Part shown: positions 9,574 to 20,802 of the stretch, one piece after another
How positions within the stretch are numbered: position 1 is the first letter of the stretch
Layout: each line of letters starts with the position of its first letter
Origin: Urophycis tenuis
Lineage: Eukaryota > Chordata > Actinopteri > Gadiformes > Phycidae
Reading direction: 5' to 3'
Length of the DNA stretch: 64,000 nucleotides
NCBI GenBank assembly: GCA_036785325.1
Contig: JAXIVH010000016.1
Location: 9,372,702 to 9,436,701, forward strand
Notes under the pieces: model-generated
Told to the model about the DNA's origin: nothing
Databases searched by the model: none
The model's input: the letters and a program-made list of their open reading frames with translations, nothing else
Program-made: the position numbers and the translations under genes

Positions 9574-10200
9574 GAATTGAAACGTTGAAGGTATGTTTTT
9601 AGCTGCTGGGTAGACTTCAGTCAACCTGACGCAGTTTTGTCTGTGAGCAACCAAATTGGTCGCGGATGGGCTCATTTTAAGCGGGGAAATCTAAGCTTTC
9701 CAACCGCGTATGGCAAGACTATATTTACTTATGGGTCGTTGAAATTCTAAGCTAATTAATTTGTGTTCTGTAAGGAAAGATTAATGTTAATTGAAACGTT
9801 GAAGGTTTTTTTTTTAGCTGCTGGGTAGACTTCAGTCAACCTGACGCAGTTTTGTCTGTGATCAACCAGACTGCTCGCGGATGGGCTCATTTTAAGCGGG
9901 GAAATCTAAGCTTTCCAACGGCGTATGGCAAGACTATATTGACTCATGGGTTGTTGAAATACTAAGCTAATTAATTTCTGTTCTTTATTGAAAGATTGAT
10001 CTTAATTGAAACGTTGAAGGTATGTTTTTAGCTGCTGGGTAGACTTCAGTCAACCTGACGCAGTTTTGTCTGTGAGCAACCAAATTGGTCAAAGATGGCC
10101 TCATTTTGAGCGGGGAAATCTAAGCTTTCCAACGGCGTAAGGCATGACTATATTTGCCCACGGGTCGTCGAAATAATAAGCTGATTCATGTGTGTTCTGT
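9574..10200. repeat. 214-bp satellite block, 3 monomers
   Basis: Near-copy of the preceding block. The terminal monomer has GGCGTAAGGC instead of GACGTATGGC. Confidence 0.9.
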
Positions 10201-10386
10201 TGGCTGTGGAAAGAAAATAGCACACAAGTCCTACCAAGTCAACTTTATTGTCAGTGATAAACATTAATAAATAAACAGTATGGACATTGCATAAACAGTT
10301 GTATAAAAAGTGTAAACAGTATGAACAGTGTTCTTATAAAAGATATCAATATCAATACTGATCACGTGTGTATTTTATATTTCCAG

Positions 10387-10890
10387 ATTATTTGTTGATG
10401 AGCCAGAGCCTGTGACTCCCACCAACCGGCCCGTTCAGCCCACTGCGTTGTCGTCCTCCACCCGGCCGAAGCCTCCTGCGCCCACCCGCCTCCAGCCGAG
10501 GCCTCCTGCTGCGTCAGCCTGTGGCCCGCCCGCCCCCTGTGTCGGCAGCATCCATACCGCTGGTCCTCCCCGCACAGCCACAGGCCCCCTCCGTCCTGCT
10601 TCGTGGGCCATCCTGCAGCTGTCTCTGCAGTCATCGTGTGTCAAAACCATTCAAACTTGTATATGGTAACATTTCAAAATGACACCAGCATAAATGAGGA
10701 CCTTGCAATAGGTTGTGTGTTACATGACCCCCCTGGCATACGGCTGTATGTCTCTGTGAAGGTGGTTGTGAAGAACGGCATCCGGCTGAACAAGTACAAG
10801 TGCCGGCGAGGCAGCAACTCTCTCGAGGGGTTGCACGCCCACCTGGTTAACGCCATCCCTTCACAGCGATGTGGGATCATGCCGTTCCAA
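10387..10890 (+). pseudogene. Cassette U5: exon 3 acceptor lost
   Basis: The exon 3 acceptor TTACAG reads TTACAT at 10721-10726, destroying the AG needed for splicing at that site. The exon 3 frame (10726-10890) remains open. Confidence 0.6.
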
Positions 10891-10900
10891 GTAAGTGATT

Positions 10901-10939
<39 letters not shown>

Positions 10940-11176
10940 GTGCATATATACACACACACACACGCATATATACACACACATATATATATATACTTAAACA
11001 TAGCTGACCCTTTTTTCCCCCCTTCTCGGGGATTATGCTCCCAGTTTTGATCTCGGACGTCTGGTCACTTATAGCATATAATAATATTCTATTACTGTTA
11101 AGCCAACTATGAATAATAAAACAGGCCAAAACATGTGTCCTTTATCATAGCTACACGTTTTACAAAAAAAACGCGT

Positions 11177-11590
11177 GAATTGAAAAGTTGAAGGTATGTT
11201 TTTAGCTGCTGGGTAGACTTCAGTCAACCTGACGCAGTTTTGTCTGTGAGCAACCAAATTGCTCGGGGATGGGCTTATTTTAAGCGGGGAAATCTAAGGT
11301 TCCCAACGGCGTATGGCAAGACTATATTGAGTCATGGGTCGTTGAAATACTGAGCTAATTAATTTCTGTTCTTTATTGAAAGATTGATCTTAATTGAAAC
11401 GTTGAAGGTATGTTTTTAGCTGCTGGGTAGACTTCAGTCAACCTGACGCAGTTTTGTCTGTGAGCAACCAGACTGCTTGCGGATGATCTCCTTTTAAGCG
11501 GGGAAATCTAAGCTTTCCAACGGCGTATGGCAAGACTAAATTCGCCCACGGGTCGTCGAAATAATAAGCTGATTCATGTGTGTTCTTTTG
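11177..11590. repeat. 214-bp satellite block, 2 monomers
   Basis: Only two monomers here, so the U5-U6 spacing is 1388 bp against about 1597 for three-monomer units. Units differ by whole monomers. Confidence 0.9.
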
Positions 11591-11774
11591 GCTGTGGAAA
11601 GAAAATAGCACACAAGTCCTACCAAGTCAACTTTATTGTCAGTGATAAACATTAATAAATAAACAGTATGGACATTGCATAAACAGTTGTATAAAAAGTG
11701 TAAACAGTATGAACAGTGTTCTTATAAAAGATATCAATATCAATACTGATCACGTGTGTATTTTATATTTCCAG

Positions 11775-12277
11775 ATTATTTGTTGATGAGCCAGAGCCTG
11801 TGACTCCCACCAACCGGCCCGTTCAGCCCACTGCGTTGTCGTCCTCCACCCGGCCGAAGCCTCCTGCGCCCACCCGCCTCCAGCCGAGGCCTCCTGCTGC
11901 GTCAGCCTGTGGCCCGCCCGCCCCCTGTGTCGGCAGCTTCCATACCGCTGGTCCTCCCCGCACAGCCACAGGCCCCCTCCGTCCTGCTTCGTGGGCCATC
12001 CTGCAGCTGTCTCTGCAGTCATCGTGTGTCAAAACCATTCAAACTTGTATATGGTAACATTTCAAAATGACACCAGCATAAATGAGGACCTTGCAATAGG
12101 TTGGTGCTACAGGACCCCCCTGGCGTACAGCTGTATGTCTCTGTGAAGGTGGTTGTGAAGAACGGCATCCGGCTGAACAAGTACAAGTGCCGGCGAGGCA
12201 GCAACTCTCTCGAGGGGTTGCACGCCCACCTGGTTAACGCCATCCCTTCACAGCGATGTGGGATCATGCCGTTCCAA
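11775..12277 (+). CDS. Cassette U6: exon 2 + exon 3
   Basis: Exon 3 is at 12113-12277. The segment before its acceptor is altered (GGTTGGTGCTACAG), so the frame no longer reads through the presumed intron, though the AG is kept. Confidence 0.4.
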
Positions 12278-12287
12278 GTAAGTGATT

Positions 12288-12322
<35 letters not shown>

Positions 12323-12559
12323 GTGCATATATACACACACACACACGCATATATACACACACATATATATATATACTTAAACATAGCTGACCCTTTTTTC
12401 CCCCCTTCTCGGGGATTATGCTCCCAGTTTTGATCTCGGACGTCTGGTCACTTATAGCATATAATAATATTCTATTACTGTTAAGCCAACTATGAATAAT
12501 AAAACAGGCCAAAACATGTGTCCTTTATCATAGCTACACGTTTTACAAAAAAAACGCGT

Positions 12560-13185
12560 GAATTGAAAAGTTGAAGGTATGTTTTTAGCTGCTGGGTAGA
12601 CTTCAGTCAACCTGACGCAGTTTTGTCTGTGAGCAACCAAATTGCTCGGGGATGGGCTCATTTTAAGCGGGGAAATCTAAGGTTCCCAACGGCGTATGGC
12701 AAGACTATATTGAGTCATGGGTCGTTGAAATACTGAGCTAATTAATTTCTGTTCTTTATTGAAAGATTGATCTTAATTGAAACGTTGAAGGTATGTTTTT
12801 AGCTGCTGGGTAGACTTCAGTCAACCTGACGCAGTTTTGTCTGTGAGCAACCAGACTGCTTGCGGATGGGCTCATTTTAAGCGGGGAAATCTAAGCTTTC
12901 CAACGGCGTATGGCAAGACTATATTGACTCATGGGTCGTTGAAATACTAAGCTAATTAATTTGTGATCTGTAAGGAAAGATTGATGTTAATTGAAACGTT
13001 GAAGGTATGTTTTTAGCTGCTGGGTAGACTTCAGTCAACCTGAAGCAGTTTTGTCTGTGAGCAACCAAATTGATCAGAGATGGGCTCATTTTAAGCGGGG
13101 AAATCTAAGCTTTCCAACGACCTATGGCATGACTATATTTGCCCACGGGTCGTCGAAATAATAAGCTGATTCATGTGTGTTCTGT
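12560..13185. repeat. 214-bp satellite block, 3 monomers
   Basis: Three monomers. The first two match the U5-U6 block, and the middle variant was added. Confidence 0.9.
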
Positions 13186-13371
13186 TGGCTGTGGAAAGAA
13201 AATAGCACACAAGTCCTACCAAGTCAACTTTATTGTCAGTGATAAACATTAATAAATAAACAGTATGGACATTGTATAAACAGTTGTATAAAAAGTGTAA
13301 ACGGTATGAACAGTGTTCTTATAAAAGATATCAATATCAATACTGATCACGTGTGTATTTTATATTTCCAG

Positions 13372-13875
13372 GTTATTTGTTGATGAGCCAGAGCCTGTGA
13401 CTCCCACCAACCGGCCCGTTCAGCCCACTGCGTTGTCGTCCTCCACCCGGCCGAAGCCTCCTGCGCCCACCCGCCTCCAGCCGAGGCCTCCTGCTGCGTC
13501 AGCCTGTGGCCCGCCCGCCCCCTGTGTCGGCAGCACCCATACCGCTGGTCCTCCCCGCACAGCCACAGGCCCCCTCCGTCCTGCTTCGTGGGCCATCCTG
13601 CAGCTGTCTCTGCAGTCATCGTGTGTCAAAACCATTCAAACTTGTATATGGTAACATTTCAAAATGACACCAGCATAAATAAGGACCTTGCAATAGGTTG
13701 TGTGTTACAGGACCCCCCTGGCATACAGCTGTATGTCTCTGTGAAGGTGGTTGTGAAGAACGGCATCCGGCTGAACAAGTACAAGTGCCGGCGAGGCAGC
13801 AACTCTCTCGAGGGGTTGCACGCCCACCGGGTTAACGCCATCCCTTCACAGCGATGTGGGATCATGCCGTTCCAA
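13372..13875 (+). CDS. Cassette U7: exon 2 + exon 3
   Basis: Intact exons (exon 3 13711-13875). The leucine codon in HAHLVNA is changed to arginine (CTG to CGG), as in U9, U12-U14, U16 and U17. The following (CA)n tract is cut at about 13946 by foreign sequence. Confidence 0.4.
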
Positions 13876-13885
13876 GTAAGTGATT

Positions 13886-13916
<31 letters not shown>

Positions 13917-13946
13917 GCGCATATATACACACACACACACGCATAT

Positions 13947-14782
13947 TATTGAGATTTACACGGATGTTTTTGCTGGGACTACTTTATCCAGGACGGCAAC
14001 TCCGGTCAGAGAGTGGACGCAGACACAGGGAACAGTTGGTTTGGTTAGTTTATGTCCAAAGGGTCAATGACATCAATTACAGTCAACTTGAGATGAGCAA
14101 TAGATGAACAATGACGAATGAATGACTGAATGGACGGATGAATCAATGGATGGCTAGACGAATGGTTAGATGAATGAATTAATGATGAAAGGATGAATGA
14201 TGAAAGGATGAATGATGAAAGGATGAATGGTTTTTCTGCAAAACAGAACAAGAATTAAACAAACAGTTACAGTGACGTTTGCATGCTATACAACAAACAC
14301 TACAATACCAGGCTTCAGCACTTAGCACCTGAACGTCCCACAATACGATACGAACATACATAGCCTAATATACACATTAACCGAGTGCAATACAACAGCT
14401 GACCACGGCGGGGCAGAGCGACGCACACATATGCACATGTCCACACGAGGCGCAGGGTTATACGATAGCTACCCACTTAGCGAGTGAAGCAGCTAACCCG
14501 ATCGCTAAACCCCGCCCAACATGGACAAGTCACGGCAACTAATTCAAACGATATTGCACATTGCGTACAACACTCATCCTGCCCGAACTGGTAATATATG
14601 CGTTCGCTATAACTTACTCTTCACGAACGCATTCGATCGGAGCAGGAGAAAGACGTGACGCAACCAGCTTGAGGCAGCCCCGTACACCTAGTAAACGCTA
14701 GGACCCTACGGCGCTACTTGGGCTGTCCTAAGTGCCTGAATAGAAATCCCCCCTATATATATATGTGATATAAAAAACTATA
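13947..14782. mobile_element. Unidentified ~0.8-kb insert in the microsatellite
   Basis: Unique DNA replaces the (TA)n part of the tract. It contains degenerate GATGAATGATGAAAG repeats (about 14100-14230) and a 9-bp inverted repeat ATGCGTTCG/CGAACGCAT (14598-14606, 14624-14632). It ends in a short (TA)n stretch used as target by the Gypsy element. I see no ORF, terminal repeats or target duplication. It could be a solo LTR or SINE-like remnant. Confidence 0.4.
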
Positions 14783-16523
14783 TGTGACGGGGCGATGGCA
14801 TGGGAGACAGTACTATGCTTCGGTTAGGGTTGCCAGACAACGCCACCCCGGGCCTAGCACCCAGGGAACTACTTAAGAGAACTCAGATTTTCGCAATAGC
14901 AGACACAGGTTCATATACACGAGGCGGTAGACGTGAATTCCTGTTCAACAAAACTTTATTGAGAATGTAGGGAAAGGGAGAGGCGAAATCGGGAACGAGG
15001 AAACCCCGGAAACAAGCCGGCTAGTCATGTACAAAAATATCTTTATTTAAGTAATGGTCAACTGTCATGTCATTAAGGCTAAAAACACAAAGGTTAGAAA
15101 TGCAAAGTTGGATGAGCCACACTGGAAAATAGTACTGCACGGTATTATGATAAATGAAAACAAGGGGGCTAGGCAGGGCCTACCTGAGGGAGGCAGAACA
15201 TCAGACGGCGCGGCCGGGGATGGACACCACCCACACGTGCACCCAATCAAGAGTGGTTATCCTTGTGAGAGAAACACAGCCAGCAGCACACTGCGCACAC
15301 ACACACGATATCTGCACAACACTGCACACACAGCTTCACACTGTCCACACAGCACCCAGTGACGAGGGCCCACCACCAGGTGCCTAGCCTCCCTCTGGGG
15401 TCAACCCTACCTGCCAAAGAAATGAAAAGAACAAAAAGTTCTTACAGTGGATACAAACAATAAAGCAAACAATAAAGGGAAATAAACGTAACAAACATGC
15501 ACAAATAAAGCATGCAACCAGGCCAGCTTACGAACCACTAACTGGCGGTTCGCGCATACAATGCACCAACGAAAACGAGCACGCTGCCCCTAAAACATTG
15601 GCGGCAAGCAGTGATTGCTCAGCAGGGCAAAAGCACATGCGCCAGAAAGCAGAAACGAACAAATGAAAAGGAAAACATATAGCTCAACACGTTTAAAACA
15701 AGCAGGCGTAAATGATAGGATAGTTCGAAATGAAGCCAGACAAGAACACATGCAATGTGTTAAGGTCTCACAAAACAGCAGCAGCTACGTGATTGGTCCT
15801 CCAGCACACCTGTAGCAGGTACATTGTGATTAATAAACTAGGTAGCATTATAAATAATGATTATAAATTGTTGCGCTACATACCCACACTAGATAGGGCA
15901 ACACCAACGTCACGTCTCACCTGGCTGGCAGGCTAGCGCAAGGAGAGTCGGCTACTCCAAACCGATAGGGACGTGAACCAGGCCGCAGATCCTTACTGAA
16001 CAAATATAAGTTGCATCAGCATTTATTCAAGCTTAGCCGCTACTGGCCAAACAATAACATTAAAACTTACTTTAACAAATGACAATAGGCATACCAGACT
16101 GGAATGACGAGGTCAGCGATAGAATGCAGTTACTCGCTATAAACAGCGCTAATTAGTATGAACGTATCTAAAAACAATTCCCCATGTTACAATAAAATCA
16201 CATACCTGAGCAGGCAGGGACACTTGTGTACCCAGAGACGAGTGGTAGAAGGCAAGCTACGAGTACGAGGCTACAAGAAAGGGGGACACAAGTCAAGCCC
16301 AGAGTATCTAAAAAAAGTTATGCCATCGGCTAGCAACACAAGCCTACCTGGCTAAGCAGGAAGTCGTACAGACAGGAAGGGGGGTGGTCACGGACACCAT
16401 CACCAGTGCTACTATTCCCCGACCCTTTTATCTCCACCTGGCTGAAGGCAACCAATAGGCTGACAATTAGAACGGGCTGATATAAATACCGGAAGCAATG
16501 GGCACTAGCATTGCCCTACCACA
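14783..16523 (-). repeat. 3' LTR of the Gypsy element
   Basis: 1741 bp, in element sense starting TGTGGTAGGG and ending CCCCGTCACA. By eye I find only two differences from the other LTR: 14917 A versus 22265 G, and 15978 C versus 23326 T. In element sense several strong donor-like CAG|GT sites occur, the best near 15930 and 16204. ORFs inside are short and I regard them as chance. Confidence 0.95.
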
Positions 16524-16532
16524 TTCTACCCC
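16524..16532 (-). other. Short polypurine tract next to the 3' LTR
   Basis: Element sense reads GGGGTAGAA immediately before the 3' LTR. It is short and broken by a T, but it is in the correct place for plus-strand priming. Confidence 0.5.
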
Positions 16533-16541
16533 GGGGTCTTG

Positions 16542-16560
16542 CATCGTCGTCCCGACGATG
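16542..16560. other. Perfect 8-bp hairpin between pol and the 3' LTR
   Basis: CATCGTCG and CGACGATG are separated by TCC, 18 bp from the LTR edge and 36 bp past the pol stop. Role unknown. Confidence 0.6.
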
Positions 16561-16596
16561 GATTAATCGCAGCAACATACGTCTTTAGGGCTACCG

Positions 16597-19500
16597 TTAG
16601 GACACAGAGGTGGGTGAGCTAACAGTCCCTAATTCAGTCTCCAGTGCTGGTCTTGGAAGATGGTGTAAATTCGAATGTTGACCTGCTGTGCTTCGGGTCG
16701 TTCTCCGCGGTTCGGTTGGGTGGGAATTAGATGAGTTCCAGATCTGGTCATCATTCCTTTGTTGTGAACTGGTAGGTATACCTATCTCAGCTGGTGATTC
16801 TTGTTGTTCGGGTTGAGGTTGCTGGTCCAAGGGGAACCCCGGCAGCAAGGACGAGCAAGGGGTGCTGGCGAGTGATGGTATCGCAGCAGGGGAGGTCGGA
16901 ACTAAAGGTTGGGGTTGGAGAGGGAGGTCAGATATTCCGAGTCTCAGGACGCATAGGTCGTCGTCAGGTTCTTCCTCTCGCAGAGTCACAGTTTGGGGGA
17001 CCGGAAGGGGACTACTGGAAGGCTCTGCGCGTACCTGCGCCTTTAACATAGTGCGATGGACATGCTTCACCTTGTCTGGGGCATTCGCCGGTGCAACGGT
17101 GTATACTACCCCGCCGGTTTTAGGGACCTTAGTCACTTGGTGGAGTTGAGAGCCCCAGAGATCTTGTATTTTGTTGCGTCCCCGGGCCCCATGATCACGA
17201 ACATACACCAACTGTCCCTCTTTCAATGGCACGTTCTTCACCCTATGGGCATGATATTGTTCCCGCTTATCAGCAGCAGTAGCTAGACGTTCCCTAGCCC
17301 CCTCTAGGGCCAGGTTAAGTCGAGTCTGGTGTTCCACCATCCAGTCACTCACGGTGCCCGGCATTGGCTCTGCTACCCTACCTAACAAAAAATCCACTGG
17401 AAGCCTCGGATCTTGACCGAACATAAGAAAATAGGGCGACTCACCCGTGGACTGATGCGGTGTGGTGTTGTAGCAGAAAACCACCTGGGGAAGGCAGGAC
17501 ACCCAATCCCTTTTCTTAGAGCTGGGGAGCACACGCAGGAGGTTGTGTAGCGTTCTATTGAATCGCTCACATTGGCCATTTCCTGCTGGGTGATAAGGGG
17601 TGGTCCGGGACTTGGCAACCAAATAAAAGAGGCAGAGTTGGTGGATTAATGAGCTTTCAAAATTGCGGCCCTGGTCTGAATGGAGACGACTAGGGACCCC
17701 AAACTTGTAGAACCATTCCATCACCAGGACTTGGGCCACCGTTTGAGCGCGTTGATCTCTGGTAGGAATTGCCAGGGAATATTTGCTGAAGACATCCGTA
17801 ATCACCAACACATGCTCAACCCCACTACGAGTAGGTTCTAATAAAGTAAAGTCCACAGCCAAAATTTCATTGGGACGAGAAGCTAACAGGTGCCCCATAA
17901 AGCTATGTGCTACGGGCTGGGTATCTTTACTGACCTGGCAACGTTCGCATTGCTGGCACCAACGTTTAACGTCTGCGAACATTCCAGGCCAGTAGCACCG
18001 TTGCTGCACCAAGCGGCTGGTCCGCTCGATACCCTGGTGGCCATGGCTCTGATGGAGCTGGGCTAGTACCACTGGCTTCAACTGGGCCGGAAGAACAAGC
18101 TGGAGAATCTCCTCCCCACCGTCCGGGCGGAAGATTCGTCGATAAAGAACCCCTTCTTGGTCAACGAACCGGTCCCACTGTCGCAATAGTACTAGGGCAT
18201 TGGAAGACAACTTACGCCGTTCTAGGGCGGTTGGGCGCTGCTTCTTTTTCCAATACTCCAAAAGGTCCTGCATGTCCAGGTCTCCCTCCTGCATGGCCTG
18301 CAACTCAACAGGGGAATGATGAGGGAATACAGCAATAGACGATTGAGTCACCAAAGTTGGACTATTCTCCTGCACCGCCTGCTGTAGAGATGCAGGGAAT
18401 GCGGTTCCAGGAGCCTGGATCGATGAAGTGGCCAAATCCACATATTGTCGTGACAAGGAGTCAGCATTGGCATTGCTCTTCCCAGGGCGGTACTTTAGTT
18501 CATAATCGAACACAGCCAGCTGAGACGCCCATCGCTGCTCCGTGGCACCTAGCTTGGCCGTGGCCAGATGACTAAGAGGATTGTTGTCCGTGAATACAAC
18601 ACACTTTTGACCAAGGAGGTACTCACGGAACTTCTCCGTCATGGCCCACTTGAGCGCAAGGAATTCCAACTTCATAGAGCTATAATTGGACATATTGCGC
18701 TCAGTGGGCCTCAGACCACGGCTGGCATATGCGATGGGACGAACCTGACCACCCTGTTTCTGAGAGAGGACTGCGCCCAGTCCACTATGACTTGCGTCGA
18801 CCTCCAGGATAAAAGGAAGGGAGAAGTCAGCGTAGGCTAGCACAGGTGCCTGTACAAACTTGTGCTTTAGACCTTGGAAGCTCTCCTCACACTCCTCTGT
18901 CCAAGCTGTTTTAAGATTCTTACCAGCCGCCTTACGTGACTTTGTTCCTACCAGGTCAGCCACCAACCTATGTAAAGGGGCCGCCAACTTGGCGAACCCC
19001 TCCACAAAGCGGCGATAGTAGCTGGAGAACCCCAAGAAGGAACGGAGCTCTGAGACATGGGTGGGCCGCTGCCAATTTACCACCACATCTATTTTCTTTG
19101 GATCAGTAGAGACACCTTGACTGGAGATCACGTGACCCAGATAGCTAACCTTGGTCTGAAAGAACGCACACTTCTCCAGTTTAACTTTCAAACCCTCAAG
19201 TTGCAAGCGGCCAAGTACCACCTTCAACCGCTGGAGCTGCTGGGAGACAGAGGAGGAAAATACCACCACATCATCCAGGTAAAGCAATAGTGACTGGCAC
19301 TGCTGGTCCCCAAACATTCGTTGCATAAGCCGTTGGAAGGTGCTAGGGGCGTTGCAGAGACCGAATGGCATTCTGTTCCATTCGAAAAGCCCGAATGGAG
19401 TACAGAAAGCAGTCTTAGCCTTATCGGCCTCAGCAACGGGCACTTGATTGTACCCACTAGCAAGATCGAGTGTTGAGAACCAGCAAGCACCAGACAGAGC

Positions 19501-20796
19501 ATCCAAGGTCTCTTCAATACGGGGGAGTGGGAACGCGTCCTTACGAGTCTTGCTATTTAGCTGGCGATAGTCTACACACAAGCGGGGACTCCCATCTTTC
19601 TTCTTGACCAGCACAATAGGGGACGCATAGGGGCTGCAGCTCTCCCGTATGATCTGGCCCTCCAGCAACTGCTGGATGTGGGACTTAACCACCTCGTACT
19701 CCGAGGGTGGAAGGCGACGATAGCGCTGGCGGACAGGAGTATTGTCCACTAGGGGGATTTCGTGAGAAATAAGGCGGGTACAACCCAAATCCCCATCATG
19801 ACTAGCAAATACTGAGCTATATTCTAGCAACACTTTCCTGACCTGGTCCTGATCCTGGTCTGATAGCGCGGACAAGTCGAGCGCTTCTATCCTAGCCAGA
19901 ATAGGATCAGGAACTGTCAATCCAGACACAGATGCATGGACTGACTTCACTTCAGCTACTCCCGGGGGTAGGGTTGTCATATAAGCTTCTGTCAAGCTAC
20001 CCAGAATACAACGTGGGTACAGTAAAACATCGTTCATACCCACGTTAACTACGGGGATGTAAGTAGTACCCCTGGTGACATGGACTAGTGACGGAGATGC
20101 CAGGAGACCCCCCGGTAACCCAGAAGCCAGTGGCTCAAACAGGGCAGAAGACCCAGACATTGTACTGGAACAGGTGGTTGCTATGAACTTGAGTGCGCCC
20201 CCAGGGATACGGTGAGCCCTTCCCCTCCGTACTCGGATGGTTCCATCGTGGACCGCAGAAGTGATACTGGCCTGGTGACACTGCTGTAGGGCTTCGAAAA
20301 CTGGGCGAGGGACATGTTCTACAGTGGAGGACTCAAACAGGGAGGGGCCGTGTTGGCTAAACAAATCACTGTAACATCTACTGATGATGTTCATGCCTAA
20401 CACACCGGGAACCTGAGCTGGAGAACTCCCTACGGGGTCTTTGACTACCAACACTCCACAACTTGGCATGTCCTTGTTACAGAGATTCACATCTAATTCC
20501 AAGTACCCAAGGTATGGGATTGCAAGGCCATTGGCCGCACGTAGTTGCAACCACTGACACTGCCGGAGACGGTCATAACCCCATGGTTCAAAATTACTTT
20601 TGAAAAATGTTTCAGTGATCGTAGACACCATTGATCCGGTGTCTAACAAACAGGGTACTCTTACACCGCCCATGATAACACCTACTTGTGGGCAAGACGA
20701 AATGAGCTGAGGTGTGGCCCCCACATCCCCATTCCTAACCCCAGAGCCATTACAAACCCCACCCGAGCTGCGGCTCGACAGGTCGGTGGGTGCTAG
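16597..20796 (-). CDS. pol: Gypsy Pol polyprotein (PR-RT-RH-INT)
   Basis: Replicates and integrates the element. Numbering from a GTG at 20724 (1375 residues): an aspartic protease with DTGS at 28-31, RT with YLDD at 482-485, RNase H with catalytic Asp near 643, an HHCC zinc-binding region about 891-930, and an integrase DD35E triad at D958, D1017 and E1053 with exact 35-residue spacing. There is no internal stop. There is no in-frame ATG near the start, and the frame is open upstream and overlaps the end of gag in the -1 frame. Translation therefore most likely continues from gag by -1 frameshifting, and I place the first Pol codon at the gag stop. The C-terminal tail is Pro/Ser/Gln-rich without a chromodomain. 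Confidence 0.95.
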   Translation of the reverse strand, partial: LAPTDLSSRSSGGVCNGSGVRNGDVGATPQLISSCPQVGVIMGGVRVPCLLDTGSMVSTITETFFKSNFEPWGYDRLRQCQWLQLRAANGLAIPYLGYLELDVNLCNKDMPSCGVLVVKDPVGSSPAQVPGVLGMNIISRCYSDLFSQHGPSLFESSTVEHVPRPVFEALQQCHQASITSAVHDGTIRVRRGRAHRIPGGALKFIATTCSSTMSGSSALFEPLASGLPGGLLASPSLVHVTRGTTYIPVVNVGMNDVLLYPRCILGSLTEAYMTTLPPGVAEVKSVHASVSGLTVPDPILARIEALDLSALSDQDQDQVRKVLLEYSSVFASHDGDLGCTRLISHEIPLVDNTPVRQRYRRLPPSEYEVVKSHIQQLLEGQIIRESCSPYASPIVLVKKKDGSPRLCVDYRQLNSKTRKDAFPLPRIEETLDALSGACWFSTLDLASGYNQVPVAEADKAKTAFCTPFGLFEWNRMPFGLCNAPSTFQRLMQRMFGDQQCQSLLLYLDDVVVFSSSVSQQLQRLKVVLGRLQLEGLKVKLEKCAFFQTKVSYLGHVISSQGVSTDPKKIDVVVNWQRPTHVSELRSFLGFSSYYRRFVEGFAKLAAPLHRLVADLVGTKSRKAAGKNLKTAWTEECEESFQGLKHKFVQAPVLAYADFSLPFILEVDASHSGLGAVLSQKQGGQVRPIAYASRGLRPTERNMSNYSSMKLEFLALKWAMTEKFREYLLGQKCVVFTDNNPLSHLATAKLGATEQRWASQLAVFDYELKYRPGKSNANADSLSRQYVDLATSSIQAPGTAFPASLQQAVQENSPTLVTQSSIAVFPHHSPVELQAMQEGDLDMQDLLEYWKKKQRPTALERRKLSSNALVLLRQWDRFVDQEGVLYRRIFRPDGGEEILQLVLPAQLKPVVLAQLHQSHGHQGIERTSRLVQQRCYWPGMFADVKRWCQQCERCQVSKDTQPVAHSFMGHLLASRPNEILAVDFTLLEPTRSGVEHVLVITDVFSKYSLAIPTRDQRAQTVAQVLVMEWFYKFGVPSRLHSDQGRNFESSLIHQLCLFYLVAKSRTTPYHPAGNGQCERFNRTLHNLLRVLPSSKKRDWVSCLPQVVFCYNTTPHQSTGESPYFLMFGQDPRLPVDFLLGRVAEPMPGTVSDWMVEHQTRLNLALEGARERLATAADKREQYHAHRVKNVPLKEGQLVYVRDHGARGRNKIQDLWGSQLHQVTKVPKTGGVVYTVAPANAPDKVKHVHRTMLKAQVRAEPSSSPLPVPQTVTLREEEPDDDLCVLRLGISDLPLQPQPLVPTSPAAIPSLASTPCSSLLPGFPLDQQPQPEQQESPAEIGIPTSSQQRNDDQIWNSSNSHPTEPRRTTRSTAGQHSNLHHLPRPALETELGTVSSPTSVS

Positions 20797-20802
20797 TTTT
20801 CC
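20758..20802 (-). promoter_or_regulatory. Candidate -1 ribosomal frameshift signal
   Basis: The last gag codons and stop read GGAAAACTAG. AAC in the A site can re-pair with AAA on a -1 slip, entering the open Pol frame. After a 5-nt spacer the RNA can form CCCACC/GGTGGG (20785-20790 with 20758-20763) stacked on CGAGC-CGCA-GCTCG (20764-20777), with a 7-nt bulge. Slippery run, spacer and hairpin match the usual layout. The P-site half (GAA to GGA) is not a canonical heptamer. Confidence 0.55.

Noticed and set aside
15054..16355. Small plus-strand ORFs inside the LTRs
   Set aside because: They are antisense to the element, short, and present identically in both LTRs. No recognisable protein.
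20722..20724. GTG at 20724 as the real start of Pol
   Set aside because: Eukaryotic translation would not use it, and the open frame continues upstream over the gag stop, pointing to frameshifting.
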